Positions 12,201 to 21,650 of a stretch of DNA of 64,000 nucleotides are shown here, piece after piece. Made by a program: the position numbers and the translations under genes. This stretch comes from Mesostigma viride (Eukaryota > Streptophyta > Mesostigmatophyceae > Mesostigmatales > Mesostigmataceae). Position 1 is the first letter of the stretch; every line of letters begins with the position of its first letter. Location of the stretch: positions 1,661,920 through 1,725,919 of the forward strand of contig RPFO01000016.1 in the NCBI GenBank assembly GCA_009746045.1, given 5' to 3'. Below the pieces are notes generated by a model. It saw only the letters and a list, made by a program, of their open reading frames with translations, searched no databases and was not told where the DNA came from.

Positions 12201-12510
12201 TTTCCTCTTGGGCAGGTGGCGCGGCAAACGAGGGGTTCACGAGTGCTGGGGACAGTTGGAGCAGAGCCGACGACGCTCCCGCAATCAATGTTGCCTTTAG
12301 TCCTTCGGCAACACGTGTCCTCCATGATCGCCCTGGTGGTGGTGCATTCGAACACAAAGTCTTGGTCCGCGCCGCTGGCCGTCTCCTGGGTTCGGGGTTT
12401 GGGGCCGGGCGGGGACTCCGAGATGCGCGGGCGGTGAAAGCTGCTGTTTTACAAGAGGAATTGACGTGGTGAGTGGCAGCTCCGGTTGTCGCGAACATCG
12501 ATGTAGCCAT
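6275..12510 (-). CDS. ctpA: Carboxyl-terminal processing protease (CtpA / D1 processing type), six exons
   Basis: Serine endopeptidase of family S41A. In photosynthetic eukaryotes the family removes the C-terminal extension of photosystem II D1 in the thylakoid lumen. Exons (-): 12,510-12,169; 11,780-11,699; 10,466-10,173; 8,973-8,885; 8,092-7,577; 6,526-6,275. All junctions are GT-AG with matching phases, giving 524 aa. Residues 1 to about 90 are Ser/Ala/Arg-rich, then a hydrophobic stretch ends in PSFA, as expected of a bipartite chloroplast/lumen presequence. The PDZ domain spans exons 3-4 (VGLVVG..., GIDVEEAATRLRGE). Exon 5 holds the core: LDLRANPGG, then GTASASEI with the likely nucleophile S412, and YGKG with K437, spaced 25 residues as in known D1 proteases. 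Exon 6 has GLFVTIAKYFSP and IDKVGVRPD. The start at 12,510 is chosen for the transit peptide; an in-frame ATG at 12,567 is possible. The substrate is inferred from family. Confidence 0.93.
6540..7576. repeat. CtpA intron 5 with decayed copies of both flanking exon edges
   Basis: Near the donor side, the exon 5 end (GGCCGCATCCAG|GT) recurs at about 7,490-7,515, 7,400-7,440 and 7,185-7,205, with an associated GTGAACTTAACGAGGGAA unit repeated between copies. Near the acceptor side, the exon 6 start (GTCTACGAGCTCGACGAC and its CAG) recurs at about 6,795-6,835 and more weakly at 6,655-6,710. The runs of G at 6,532-6,566 are low complexity. Confidence 0.6.
8831..8849. repeat. Poly-G run in CtpA intron 4
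   Basis: An almost pure G run lies just downstream of the exon 4 donor. The neighbouring intron stretch 8,400-8,530 is AAT-rich with a roughly 40 bp repeated unit (acaatactgttatgcagat-like). Confidence 0.8.
9050..9960. repeat. Serial decayed copies of the CtpA exon 4 start in intron 3
   Basis: The exon 4 acceptor edge (plus-strand text: cgatcccgacggcgggcgcatctgcaag followed by an aggcaggcgg-like block) recurs in degraded form at about 9,075-9,105, 9,245-9,290, 9,375-9,435, 9,665-9,725, 9,780-9,800 and 9,880-9,945. Most copies keep a CTGCAA-type acceptor core and the GGGAGGCGG-type block beside it. Confidence 0.6.
10117..10179 (-). repeat. Three tandem 21-bp units, each carrying a 5' splice site (CtpA exon 3 end)
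   Basis: On the coding strand the exon end ATTAATG and its donor GTGCGTATG form a 21-bp unit present three times (10,179-10,159, 10,158-10,138, 10,137-10,117). The first copy is the donor used in the model (exon ends at 10,173). The units are in frame and stop-free, so use of the second or third donor would add 7 or 14 residues inside the PDZ domain. Confidence 0.9.
11106..11124. repeat. Poly-G run in CtpA intron 2
   Basis: A homopolymer of G lies beside a TA-rich stretch (ATTTATATATATATATTTAAA-like, about 11,060-11,080). It is purely low complexity. Confidence 0.8.
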
Positions 12511-12562
12511 GGCTGAGCTGGTGTATATACGGCCGGGCAGATTCCTTCTCAACCGCTTCCCC

Positions 12563-12600
12563 CACAATTACACAATTACACAATTACACAATTACACAAT
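12563..12600. repeat. (ACACAATT)n microsatellite upstream of CtpA
   Basis: Several copies of an ACACAATT-like unit lie about 55-90 bp upstream of the chosen CtpA start. A TATATAC motif lies at about 12,522-12,529, very close to that start. I cannot assign a promoter with confidence. Confidence 0.6.
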
Positions 12601-14440
12601 GTATACAAATACAAAAAGTATGTACAAACAAACTAGTACCGTAAATTACGGTTGTAAGACAACCTTACAAAGCTATACACAGCGTGGAATTGGCATCCGC
12701 CCGGCACGGAGTTCCACCAGCGTCCGGCGTCTTTTGGAGCCAAATCGGGGTATCAGTGCGTGCGCCTCGCGAGCGTGGCTGAGCTGGCATGAGCTGGTAT
12801 GCCGGTGGCCAGTTATCATGCAACTTTTTAAATTTGATCGGGCGCACACGTGGACGCCGCGCCGGCGTGTGCACCTTCGGCTGGGAAGCGACCTGATGTC
12901 GTTAGGACCAGATACAAGATGGGCACAGGATACTCTCTAGTACAAGCGAGTTGTATTTTGAGTGCAGTGATTTTAGTTAACGATATTGTGGTCTGCCACA
13001 GGTCTGCCACGTCCTTCGAGACAAACGGTTGCCTGTCCTTTGAATCTTGTTTTCAGAGATCGCGGGAAACGGGCGCGCACATCGTTTCTGGGCGGGCCCC
13101 CCGCGAAAATGTAGCGCCTGGCTGGCAATCGTGCCGGCTCTTGGCATGCCAAACGAGAGGGCCAGCAGATCTGGAGCGGGAATTCCACACGGGCCGGGTA
13201 TCCTGTGACGTACACACGTACCATGGCGGATTCGGGGTAAACATTTTGCTCAAAATGTTATTACGTACGATTTTACAGAAGCTTACGAAGATATCATTGT
13301 ACCATAGTAATCAACGGGTCAATGCTAAGGGGCCGGGCGACCGGCTGGTTAGATTCCTGCCTGGACGCAGGCTGGACCTTTTTACGACTAATTGAGTTGC
13401 TGTGGGCTCGCTGGCGTAATCATGACGCAAGTAAAAGGCATACTTTGTATGAAGTTGGGTCCACTTTGCCTCCGTGGAAAAAGAGTAACGCCTGACATTA
13501 TGTCGACAATGCCAAAATTATCATGAAAACTAGCTGCCGCTCACGTCCCGCCCCATATACAACTGAGTCAATGCGTTGATAAGCTGGTAACGTTGGCAGT
13601 GACTTACATGTGGCGTCGAGAAAAGAGGAGAGAACAACAAGGGATGCAGAATGCGGCCTGTGTTTATAGACGTGGTCGACCCCGTTCCTAAGCCCTCGCA
13701 TGCATGCGGACAAATTTCATGGGGCGTCCTTGGATTCGGCCTGCTTGCGTTGCTTCCGAGGGAGCTATTAGCCGCTGCCGGACAGCTGGACTTCATTGTT
13801 ACTATTTTGTTAAGCTAGGGCCGGCACGATGAGACCGCATCGCCTGCCGCTCTGCCCTAACTATAATGCATGCCGGTCAGTATTATTATCTCCGGTCAGT
13901 ATTCAGGGATAATCTCCCGACTCCGTCACAGACTGGCATACACCCTCGAAATGGATGGATTACGGTGGGGGTGTAGGCCTGAAGGGCTCTCAGAATCATA
14001 GCAAGACGAACTAGATACTGCGTCGCAGGCGCTGGATCCCCGGTCCCCCAATTCAGTCCCACTGATTGCCGCGCACCAGTAAATAGTAATGTGCAGCTAC
14101 TATCTTTCCCATGCAATCGTTCATTTAATTGCAGCTACTGCGGTATTTAGAGGGCCAGAGGCAGACTTGTATGAACCATGAAAGTGATAGGCAAAATGTG
14201 CAAGTTTAGAAAACATCAATTGCTAAGCTATTAACCTGTTCGCCGACCCTGCAACGTAGTCATCATGCCATTGCATTGCCAATCCTTTATCAACAACAGC
14301 AATCTAACTGAACTCTCAGGTCAAGTGAGCTTTCAGGTCAGACAATCATCATCATGAAATTAACGCTGCTAGTACCGGCCTACAAGATGTCCCAGCTGAG
14401 TTAGCGTTATGGCTAGCTGATCGACAAGACTGGTCAAACG
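12600..14440. other. No gene recognised
   Basis: Only short, compositionally unconvincing frames are present on either strand. The region upstream of CtpA (12.5-13.4 kb) is the only plausible place for its promoter. Confidence 0.4.
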
Positions 14441-14464
14441 TTTGTCCGCATGGCATGGCTAACA

Positions 14465-14935
14465 TAACTAATTGAATTTGTGCTCCCGTTGGGGAGTCAC
14501 GGTTCATTAACCCCGCTGGATGGATGGATGGATGGATGGATGGATGGATGGATGGATGGATGGATGGATGGATGGATGGATGGATGGATGGATGGATGGA
14601 TGGATGGATGGATGGATGGATGGATGGGTGGGTGGGTGGGTGGGTGGGTGGGTGGGTGGGTGGGTGGGTGGGTGGGTGGGTGGGTGGGTGGGTGGGTGGG
14701 TGGGTGGTGGGTGGGTGGGTGGGTGGGTGGGTGGGTGGGTGGGTGGGTGGGTGGGTGGGTGGGTGGGGGGTGGGTGGGTGGGTGGGTGGGTGGGTGGGTG
14801 GGTGGGTGGGTGGTGGGTGGGTGGGTGGGTGGGTGGGTGGGTGGGTGGGTGGGTGGGTGGGTGGGTGGGTGGGTGGGTGGGTGGGTCGGTGGATGGGTAC
14901 TGACACACAATCCTTTACCGGTGTAAGCTATCTAC
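14465..14935 (-). mobile_element. LINE 3' end (family C) with giant internal TGGA/TGGG array
   Basis: Read on the minus strand: ACCGGTAAAGGATTG-like 3' UTR, then the array, then GGGGTTAATG, a hairpin with arms CTCCC/GGGAG (about 14,483-14,497), then an AATT-rich tail. The same order occurs at 22.84-23.15 kb, 32.23-32.32 kb and, without array, at 50.27-50.34 kb. It is a 5'-truncated, non-coding copy. Confidence 0.7.
14517..14892. repeat. (TGGA)n followed by (TGGG)n array
   Basis: About 28 TGGA units (14,517-14,628) turn abruptly into a TGGG array to 14,892, with a few 3-base slips and one GGGG. Long frames across it on both strands (MDGW / HPPT repeats) are by-products of the repeat. The G-rich strand could form G-quadruplexes. 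Confidence 0.95.
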
Positions 14936-14969
14936 CAAAAAAAATGGCTAACATAATGACTTCAAATTA

Positions 14970-16375
14970 AATTAAATTAAATTATAACATGCCTCCGTTG
15001 GGAGATCATGTAGCACCTCCATGGATGGGTGGAGGTGGAAGAAGCCGCGTCATCGAACTAACCTAAGTCTAAGCTATCTAGTCTAGAAAATCCTAACTAC
15101 ACTACTCAGCGAAACGCCCCTTCCTCTTGGGGGGGGGTGGCTTGCCCACAGGGGCTGGCGTGCACATGAGCCTGGACAATCTTCTGCTGGACCTCTTCTT
15201 GTTCTGCATGGCAGTCCAAAGAAGGGAGAGGGAGTGGATGCGGTGTTCAAACTGAGCTGGGACCACTAGGTCGGCCAGCAACATCTGTGTGTAGTTCACA
15301 TGTGGCAGGTTTACCTAGCTTCCTGGGAATGTCCTTGGGGCCAGGCCAGGTCAAGATATCAGCCGCCTTGGTTGGCCGAGCCGCTGGGGTCCGGCCAGAC
15401 CAAGGGCGGTGTCGACCTGGCTGGCCGGTGCGAGCAAGATGATACAAAGACTCTAATGACCTATGCTTGGAAAACCCTACATTCAGGACCTGTCGGAGCA
15501 TCCTGTAAACCGTGCCGACTAGCTTAGCCGCCAGTGTGTCCGTGCATGAGTGTCCATGCACGCCTCAGCGCCATACGTATAAGCACCGTGAGGACAAGGA
15601 CCTTGAAGAGCATGCGCTTGCAGTGAGCACTCGCCCAGGCCCTTCGAGCGCCAGTAGGTGTTGAGCGAACGGAGCCTGGCCCAGGCCAGCGCCGATATAT
15701 GCGCTGATATCCACATCGTAGGCGGTGTCAGGAAGCATGCTCCCCAACAGTTTGAAGCGGTCACGGAACGGGACCTCCGTCCCGTCGATCGAGCGGGCGC
15801 GGCAGCGGTGGGCGACTGGAGGCCCCAAACACCATCGCCTCAGTTTTGACGTGCACTAATTAATCTCCAACCCCACCGCCCTCGCCTTCAAGCCCAGACA
15901 GTCTGGACAGCCACTGTCTGAATGTGCTCGGGGGGCGCGATGAGGGTGGTGTACGTCGTCCGCATAAATCAGGTCGGCTAGGCGGTAGCCAGTGCCATGC
16001 AACCCCGCCGTGCTCGCGCTCGTTAAGGATGTCCAAGCCGGGCTCGAACCCCTTAAGAGAAGTAAAGCGCGCACGTGCCTGGCGCATGATCGACGTGGTC
16101 CACGACAATAATGAACAGGTATGGGGACAGGACACAACAAGCTTGCCACCCCCCGTGGTGAAGAGCTAGGGAATGGTGGGGTGGTGCCTTCCGCAGTCCG
16201 CACTACTGCCTGTGAGCCCTCATATACAGTCGGCGAATGGCGCAGCAATAAACGCTGGTGGCACTCGGTCCAGAGCTAGGATGGCCCAAAGAGCCTCCCA
16301 GAGGACCGTGTCGAATGCCTTGATATAGTCAACAAAAATGAAGACCAGTGTGTTATTAAGGGGAGGTGGCACCCC
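14970..16375 (-). pseudogene. LINE reverse-transcriptase relic (family A), 5'-truncated
   Basis: On the minus strand a non-LTR ORF2 can be followed through frameshifts: motif A FVDYIKAFDTV at about 16,340-16,305, the catalytic ADLIYADDV at about 15,975-15,948, a DRFKLLGSML region near 15,750, the post-RT segment TVYRMLRQVLNV..HRSLESLY near 15,500, and the C-terminus NYTQMLLADLVVPAQFEHRI to KRKGRFAE* at about 15,110. A 3' UTR with hairpin (CTCCCAACGGAG, about 15,000) and an AATTT-unit tail follow (about 14,965-14,990). Endonuclease and 5' RT parts are missing. Sister fragments lie at 20.99-21.52, 49.74-50.26 and 51.43-51.86 kb. Confidence 0.8.
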
Positions 16376-18368
16376 AAAAACCTTAAAACTTGACCCATGC
16401 TAATATCACTTGAATTTCAGTTGCACCATGCTAAATTATGATTGGGGGCACTAAATAACATCTCTAGTGAGTTGTCCATGCACTTGTTGGGGGTACTACC
16501 CCCACATATACGCCAATATAGCGCTATAAATAGAAAAAGACGCTAATTAGGGCTATGTATGCCCCAGCCAATGCACACATTTGTTGGCAACCAAAAATCA
16601 ACCATTTGTAGTTCCCTGAGTGTGTAGCTTGCTGAGCTATTTACATCATGGAAATGGCAAAACCTTGAACAGTTATTAATTTTCCCGCAAAACAGGTCTT
16701 TTTTTACCGGACATTGGGAATAAACATATCATAAACACTTCAGATTAGGCAACAAAATGTAGCGAAAATCCGGCTAACAGGGGGACAGCAGTGGTCCAAG
16801 TCCCAGGTCATTCCGACAAGTCTAGCTCAAGTTATTGCGTTTGGCGTGCTAAAACCTGAACATACGCTAAATGAGGTTTTTCTGTGTATAAGGCCACCTA
16901 GGCATCATGTTTTCCATCCAAGAAGCCAAAAAACATGCCCAACTCGATCACACAACATAAGAAAAGGCTAGGCACCTCATCTGCCCTCCCCTGCCCTCAG
17001 CATGGCCAGCCTTGCCAGCGTGCGCATAGCAACACCATCGCTAGGCATACACACACCAAGAGAGCATACACTAAGCTCAGCCCAAGGTTACCATGTAAAT
17101 TTATGCCAAGAACTCAGCAAGTATACGTGTAAAAACCTTAGAAAGACTGCCCAAGCAATAGAGGCAACTGCAGCCTGCAAACTTGGCAGCAAATCATACA
17201 TGTTGTATGCCAAGCATTCACATCCTATCCAGCTTGCCTTGCTGCACACATAGCAGGGAAGTCTTAATGGTTATAGCTCAAGGAAAGCAATGGAAACACC
17301 TATCTAATGCAATGCCACTCATGCAGTATGGCCAGCAAAAGAACCACTCTCACCTTCCTTTCCAATAGGGCAATTTGCTAAGAAGCTGATGCCAGCTTGT
17401 TAGCCTCTAGGCACATGCCGGATGTCGTTCTAAAACAGGCGTGTCAGATCCGGCACATAACAAAGCGTCTGAGCAAGGTCACGTCCAAAGGATTATGGAA
17501 AACAAATGTCAACACATTACCAACAACTTGACCTCGGCGCATTTAGCATGCCAGCCACAAACTACACGAAATTGTACGAAATAGCTAGGAATCTGACGAT
17601 GCAACCGAAAGAAATGGAGCGCTTCCTGCAGGGAAACTGCCCGAAAAAAAGGCGAAAGGCCGACGTTAATGCACCTGCCTGCGTGGAAATGTTTCATGCA
17701 TAAACTGTCACGCAAGCTCGAACAATAAAAGACATCATCCATTGATCAGGCGAACAAGGAAGGTGCGCCTTCCGTGAATACGTCGAAGGCGACATGCGCA
17801 GGCCTGCGTAGGTTCTTACCTTGAATGCCGGAAATGTAAAAGAAACCGGGAAGCTTCGGCACAAACTCGACAACACCATTAAGTTAGCTTCATAATCGCT
17901 CTTTAGAGCCTACGTTGCCTCACAATAGCTGCCGTAAACCTGCATTAAATTTCATGATCCGCAAGAGAAATTATATCCTGGACCCCCGCGCCCGTAGCCG
18001 TTCGAGAAATTAGCGATATTGCAAACCGTAAACTTTCCGCCACGCAATGAGGTCATCAACTAATCTTCTGCGAAATTCAAGCATTTTTTCTAGCTGTTTA
18101 CGTGCCATATCGATTAATATTGCATAAAGGCATGCCGCCATGGCCACTTCCGCGAGGGTTGAGCGGTCCGGGCACACATTATACACCGTACGGACGGTAC
18201 CGCGAATTTTTTGGCGCGGAAAATATTCGGCGCGCCACGTCCCCTTAAATGGAGGGTATTTATGTCCACAGATGGTGATTCCTTACAAAAATGGCGAGAG
18301 AATGATCACAGCAGTGGTACCTTACAAATTTCTGGACACTTCGCCTGAGTCAGATATAGATCGATCCA
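16376..18368. other. No gene recognised
   Basis: AT-richer sequence. Open frames at 16,935-17,253 and 17,506-17,742 show no family signature, no convincing splice continuation and no repeat homology that I can see within the window. Confidence 0.4.
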
Positions 18369-18388
18369 GCTACGAGCCACGAGCGGAC

Positions 18389-18424
18389 ATGGCTGACGGC
18401 GGAGCTCAGAACTTTTGCGTCTGA
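18389..18424 (+). other. Short upstream ORF in element leader (11 codons)
   Basis: Encodes MADGGAQNFCV, identical to the uORF in the family-B element at 4,418-4,383. It ends about 95 nt before the ORF1 start. Confidence 0.45.
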
Positions 18425-18452
18425 GCCCCAAATTCAGTCAGGCTACTTGCAT

Positions 18453-18479
18453 CAGATGCGTCTTTTCAAGACGCATCTG
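18453..18479 (+). promoter_or_regulatory. Perfect 12-bp hairpin in 5' leader
   Basis: Arms CAGATGCGTCTT and AAGACGCATCTG with a 3-nt loop, 41 nt before the ORF1 ATG. The family-B leader has an imperfect equivalent (GATGCATC .. GGTGCATC) at about 4,330-4,360. The position suggests a role in the element RNA, possibly in translation or RNP formation; this is inferred. Confidence 0.7.
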
Positions 18480-18519
18480 CTAGTATAATCGGTTACGGCT
18501 GTAACGCAGTATTTTGCAA

Positions 18520-19968
18520 ATGCCACCAAAACGCAGCCTTGACAAACATTTTGAGCTGTCGTCGGCATTCCCGTCGACAGCAGCACGTGCGACATCAACT
18601 CCTGCGGACGCCAACCTTTTTGCGCTGATCGAAGCTCTCCCCCCCGGTCTGCCTCCCTCGACGCAGTGCTCTACGCCAAATTCGTCGCCCATTCCCAAGA
18701 AAACCCGAACTTCCCATACCAAATGGGATGTCCGCCGCTTCGGCGCCGGCCAGCGGGATTTTTGCATCTTGGAAATCTTTACGCTCACGAAGGAACAATG
18801 TGACGATGTTATCAAGTTCCTGGCCCGCCATGACGAACTTTTCCTGCCTACCCCTGGCGACAAGGTCACCAAGCCCGCCTGGGAATGGCTGCTTCAAGAA
18901 CCGGAGGCGTACTTGAAGGCAGTCATCATGTGCAGCTACCTGCGCTGCGACGCCCACGACATCACCCAGATTGGCTACGCTGGCCTCAGGAGCCTCCTGC
19001 ATGAGCGCAGACGGGCAGCCACAGCAGCTGCAGCATCCCCGCAGAGCAGCACCTCCCCCAGCACGGACTCCATCCGAGCTGCAGTGGCGGAGCAGCTGGC
19101 GCCGATGGCTGAGCAGCTCGCCGCCCTGAACGCGCCTGACGGCCCACTCAACACTCTCTCGGCCAAGGTCAACAACATTGAAGCCAGAGTCGCCCTTAAG
19201 CTCCAGCCTCAGTTTACTGCTACGCAAGAGCACATTGCCACCAAAGTTTCCGAGGCCACAGCCACTGTGACCACCCGCCTTAACCAGGTGGAAGGCCGAG
19301 TCGGCCAAGGCACCGTGAAACTTGAGGCAGTTGCCGCCAAGGTAGACGCCCTGGCCACGCAGGTCCCCGAGATCGCCGAGCGAACGGCCACCATCGCCGC
19401 CCAACCTGCTGGTAGGGCTAGTGATGACCCCTCGACTCGCGCCTCCTGGGCGGACCTGCTCAAGAGCCAGGCATCCTCTACCACGACCGCCATCACCACC
19501 AAGCTCCAGGAGCTGGAAGACACGCGCCGCGAGGCCGCTGACCGCGACCGTCGCCGCTGCCGGGTCATCCTCAGGCGCTTCGACATGCTGCCGGAGGAGA
19601 CCCCAGACTCTCTTCTCGACGAGCTGAAGAAACAGCTCTTGGCGCGCATGCAGCTGCCAGGTGCGATACTGCAGGGCGCCTACCGCCTGCCCCATCCACG
19701 GGCCAAGGCTGGGCCCCCTCCAGTGGTCCTCACCTTCAGCGACATCACAGCCCGAGTTCGGTTCCTCTCTCGCCGCAAGAAGCTGGTGGACACCTCCTGG
19801 TCGCTTGACGACGACCTGACGCCAGCCCAGCAGCAGCAACGCCGCGATCAGTGGCCCGACTACATCCGCCACAAGACCAACCCCGAGAAGCCCCAAGTGT
19901 ACTGGCGGGGCGGGGACCTCTACGTCAACAAGAAACTGTGGAAGCCCCCCCGGGCTTCCCCGGGATAG
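18520..19968 (+). CDS. LINE ORF1-like protein (intact)
   Basis: Predicted 482-aa RNA-binding/chaperone-type protein of a non-LTR element. The N-terminus is Ser/Pro-rich. Residues about 65-165 form a globular block (WDVRRFG...CILEIFTLTKEQCDDVIKFLARHDEL). An Ala/Gln-rich heptad region (about 185-320) looks like a coiled coil. Residues about 345-400 (RRCRVILRRFDMLPEETPDSL) and about 405-470 (AYRLPHPRAKAGPPPVVLTF; LDDDLTPAQQQQRRDQW) resemble the RRM-plus-C-terminal-domain plan of L1-type ORF1 proteins. The start is the first in-frame ATG; the frame upstream contains no ATG. No stop or frameshift interrupts it, unlike all other copies in the window. A host gene of retroelement origin cannot be excluded, but the flanking leader, hairpin and tail favour a mobile element. 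Confidence 0.75.
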   Translation: MPPKRSLDKHFELSSAFPSTAARATSTPADANLFALIEALPPGLPPSTQCSTPNSSPIPKKTRTSHTKWDVRRFGAGQRDFCILEIFTLTKEQCDDVIKFLARHDELFLPTPGDKVTKPAWEWLLQEPEAYLKAVIMCSYLRCDAHDITQIGYAGLRSLLHERRRAATAAAASPQSSTSPSTDSIRAAVAEQLAPMAEQLAALNAPDGPLNTLSAKVNNIEARVALKLQPQFTATQEHIATKVSEATATVTTRLNQVEGRVGQGTVKLEAVAAKVDALATQVPEIAERTATIAAQPAGRASDDPSTRASWADLLKSQASSTTTAITTKLQELEDTRREAADRDRRRCRVILRRFDMLPEETPDSLLDELKKQLLARMQLPGAILQGAYRLPHPRAKAGPPPVVLTFSDITARVRFLSRRKKLVDTSWSLDDDLTPAQQQQRRDQWPDYIRHKTNPEKPQVYWRGGDLYVNKKLWKPPRASPG

Positions 19969-20338
19969 AGCACTCCAGCTAGTTGTCTAGATGGGGGCAA
20001 TCGATGATGGGATAGCTTAGGCATTACAGCACTTGAAACGATATTAGCGCACAGCGTTATAGTACCTTCAATTAGCTCTGGCACCTTGTGGCCATCAGCT
20101 TGCGCCTTAATTAGCCGACGTCTTGAGCCCACCTCACATTTGTAGCATAAGCTATGCGTCAGCCTACCTATGGTATTGCACTGGTTGTATTGCACCCACA
20201 GTGTTGCGCCCCGGCACCATGCCGTGGAGAGAGCGCTCTGTGGCCTGCCCACCTGCGGCAGTGAGAGAAGCTAGGGCGCCCTCCCTCCTTCTCACTGTGT
20301 ATATAGGGTTGAAGGTTCCTTTACTCTGTATTGGCACC

Positions 20339-20378
20339 CACGTGACGCAGTCACGTGCTTATTAATTAATTAATTAAT
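20339..20378 (+). terminator. Element 3' hairpin plus (TTAA)n tail
   Basis: CACGTGA/TCACGTG arms around CGCAG, followed at once by ATTAATTAATTAATTAATT. The same hairpin precedes an ATTA-rich tail at 32,575-32,610, and a variant lies at about 47,135-47,155. It is labelled terminator for want of a better class; the probable function is the reverse-transcriptase recognition end. Confidence 0.65.
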
Positions 20379-20439
20379 TCGCCTGAGTCCTGGCCGCCGG
20401 AGAAATAAAACGCATTGATAGCGAGTTTGTTTTTAGCTC

Positions 20440-20660
20440 TACACCGTCTAGTAGGTCTAGTTCTGAACATCAGCTGGCCAGCCATAACTTTTACGTACCA
20501 GGCTACACATTTCATTTCCACCACCATTCATATTTTCACGTTGTGGCTTGCCTCTGGGCATGCATGAGGGAAGATCTGGGTGTCTCTGCCCCCTTCCCAG
20601 TGTACGTGCAACATACAGGGATGAAAAGCACTTAATTCTTTAACTCAGTGTATTATTGTG
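20440..20660 (+). mobile_element. 3'-end fragments of two further retroelement families
   Basis: The block CAGCCATAA...CACATTTCAT...CACCATTCAT (20,480-20,540) recurs at 29,590-29,640 and 47,630-47,690. The block GGCATGCATGAGGGAAGA... (20,555-20,650) recurs at 9,115-9,240 and 22,325-22,440, where it ends in a hairpin and a TTAA-type tail. Confidence 0.5.
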
Positions 20661-20989
20661 CTCCGTCACTGGCAGTGAGAGATCAACGTACGCCGAGGGC
20701 GCCGCATCCCTCCTTCTCTTTGTGTACAACTAGGGTCGAAGGCCGGCCAGCTTCATTGGTACTGCTGCGGTCAGCGACCGCCAGCTCGACCACGGACGCC
20801 ATCGCAATGAAACCTCTCCAGGAGATGTCGGTCTGCAGAAGCACACCGCCATGCAGGCGGAGGAACGGGAGGCCGTGGACCGATCGCGCCCGCTGCGCGA
20901 GTGCCGAGTGATGCTGTCAGCCAGTTTCCCCCAGGAGCCAGGGGAGACGGCAACCACTCTTGCGGGCGAGCTCAAGAACAAGCTTCTTA

Positions 20990-21519
20990 AAAATTAAATT
21001 CATACGAAGGTTAAATTATAACGTGCATGTCTCCGTTGGGAGATCATGTAGCACATCTTCCTTTCTGGATGGATGGAGGTGGGCGAAGCCGCGTAATCGA
21101 ACGAACCTAACTAAGCTATCTAGTCTAGAAAAATCCTAACTACACTATTCAGCAAAACGCCCTTTCCGCTTGGGGCCGGGGAGGGGGCCGCTTGCCCACA
21201 GGGGCTGGCATGTGAGCCTTGACAATCTTCTGCCACCGCGCTTCTCGTTCTGCATGGCAGTCCAAAGAAGAGAGAGGGATTGAATGCGGTGTTCAAACTG
21301 AGCTGGGACCACTAGGTCGGCCTGCAACATCTGGATGTAGTTCATGGCAGGCTTACCTAGCTTTCTAGGAATGTCCTTGGGGCCAGCTAGGCCAGGTCAG
21401 GATGTGCCGCCCTGGTTGGCCAAGCCGCTGCATGGGGGCTGGCCAGACCAAGGGCGGTGTCGATCGACCTGACTGGTGCGAGCAATCTTGATGTCCTACA
21501 AATGCTATCCTACGCTCAC
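20990..21519 (-). mobile_element. 5'-truncated family-A LINE insertion with 12-bp target-site duplication
   Basis: Minus-strand copy of the family-A ORF2 C-terminus (NYIQMLQADLVVPAQFEHRI to KRKGRFAE*), 3' hairpin and AATTT-like tail. It is flanked by perfect direct repeats ACAAGCTTCTTA at 20,978-20,989 and 21,520-21,531. This is the signature of target-primed reverse transcription, and it broke the host ORF1 copy. Confidence 0.88.
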
Positions 21520-21535
21520 ACAAGCTTCTTACCCT

Positions 21536-21650
21536 CCGGATTAAAAGCACTCCGGTGCTCCGTGACACCTCAACGGGAGCACGAATTTAATTAATTAATT
21601 AATTAATTAATTAATTAATTGATTGATTGATTGATTGATTAATCAATTAA
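21536..21650 (+). mobile_element. Tail-only retroelement insertion with 10-bp target-site duplication
   Basis: Flanked by TTCTTACCCT at 21,526-21,535 and 21,651-21,660. The insert is only the last roughly 45 bp of an element (hairpin GTGCTCC...GGGAGCAC) plus an (AATT)n/(GATT)n tail. It overlaps the target duplication of the neighbouring insertion, so it came second. Confidence 0.8.

Larger units (their letters stand above)
18369..20380 (+). mobile_element. Complete ORF1-only LINE-like element (family ORF1-A)
   Basis: The order is: leader with uORF (18,389) and a strong 5' hairpin (18,453-18,479); an intact ORF1 (18,520-19,968); a 3' UTR of about 370 bp; the hairpin CACGTGACGCAGTCACGTG (20,339-20,357); and a (TTAA)n tail. 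No reverse transcriptase or endonuclease lies between ORF1 and the tail. An inverted, decayed sister at 47.09-48.75 kb has the same ORF1-to-UTR join, which argues that the compact structure is inherited rather than a private deletion. Mobilisation by a partner LINE is inferred. Confidence 0.7.

Noticed and set aside
14352-14970. Long ORFs of [12 protein letters not shown] type on both strands
   Set aside because: They are translations of the TGGA/TGGG array in all frames, with no protein-coding signal.
16935-17253. Overlapping + strand ORFs of 65-83 codons
   Set aside because: No recognisable family and composition typical of random sequence.
18595-19896. 433-codon ORF antisense to the intact ORF1
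   Set aside because: It is a shadow frame; the + strand frame has family signatures, leader and tail.
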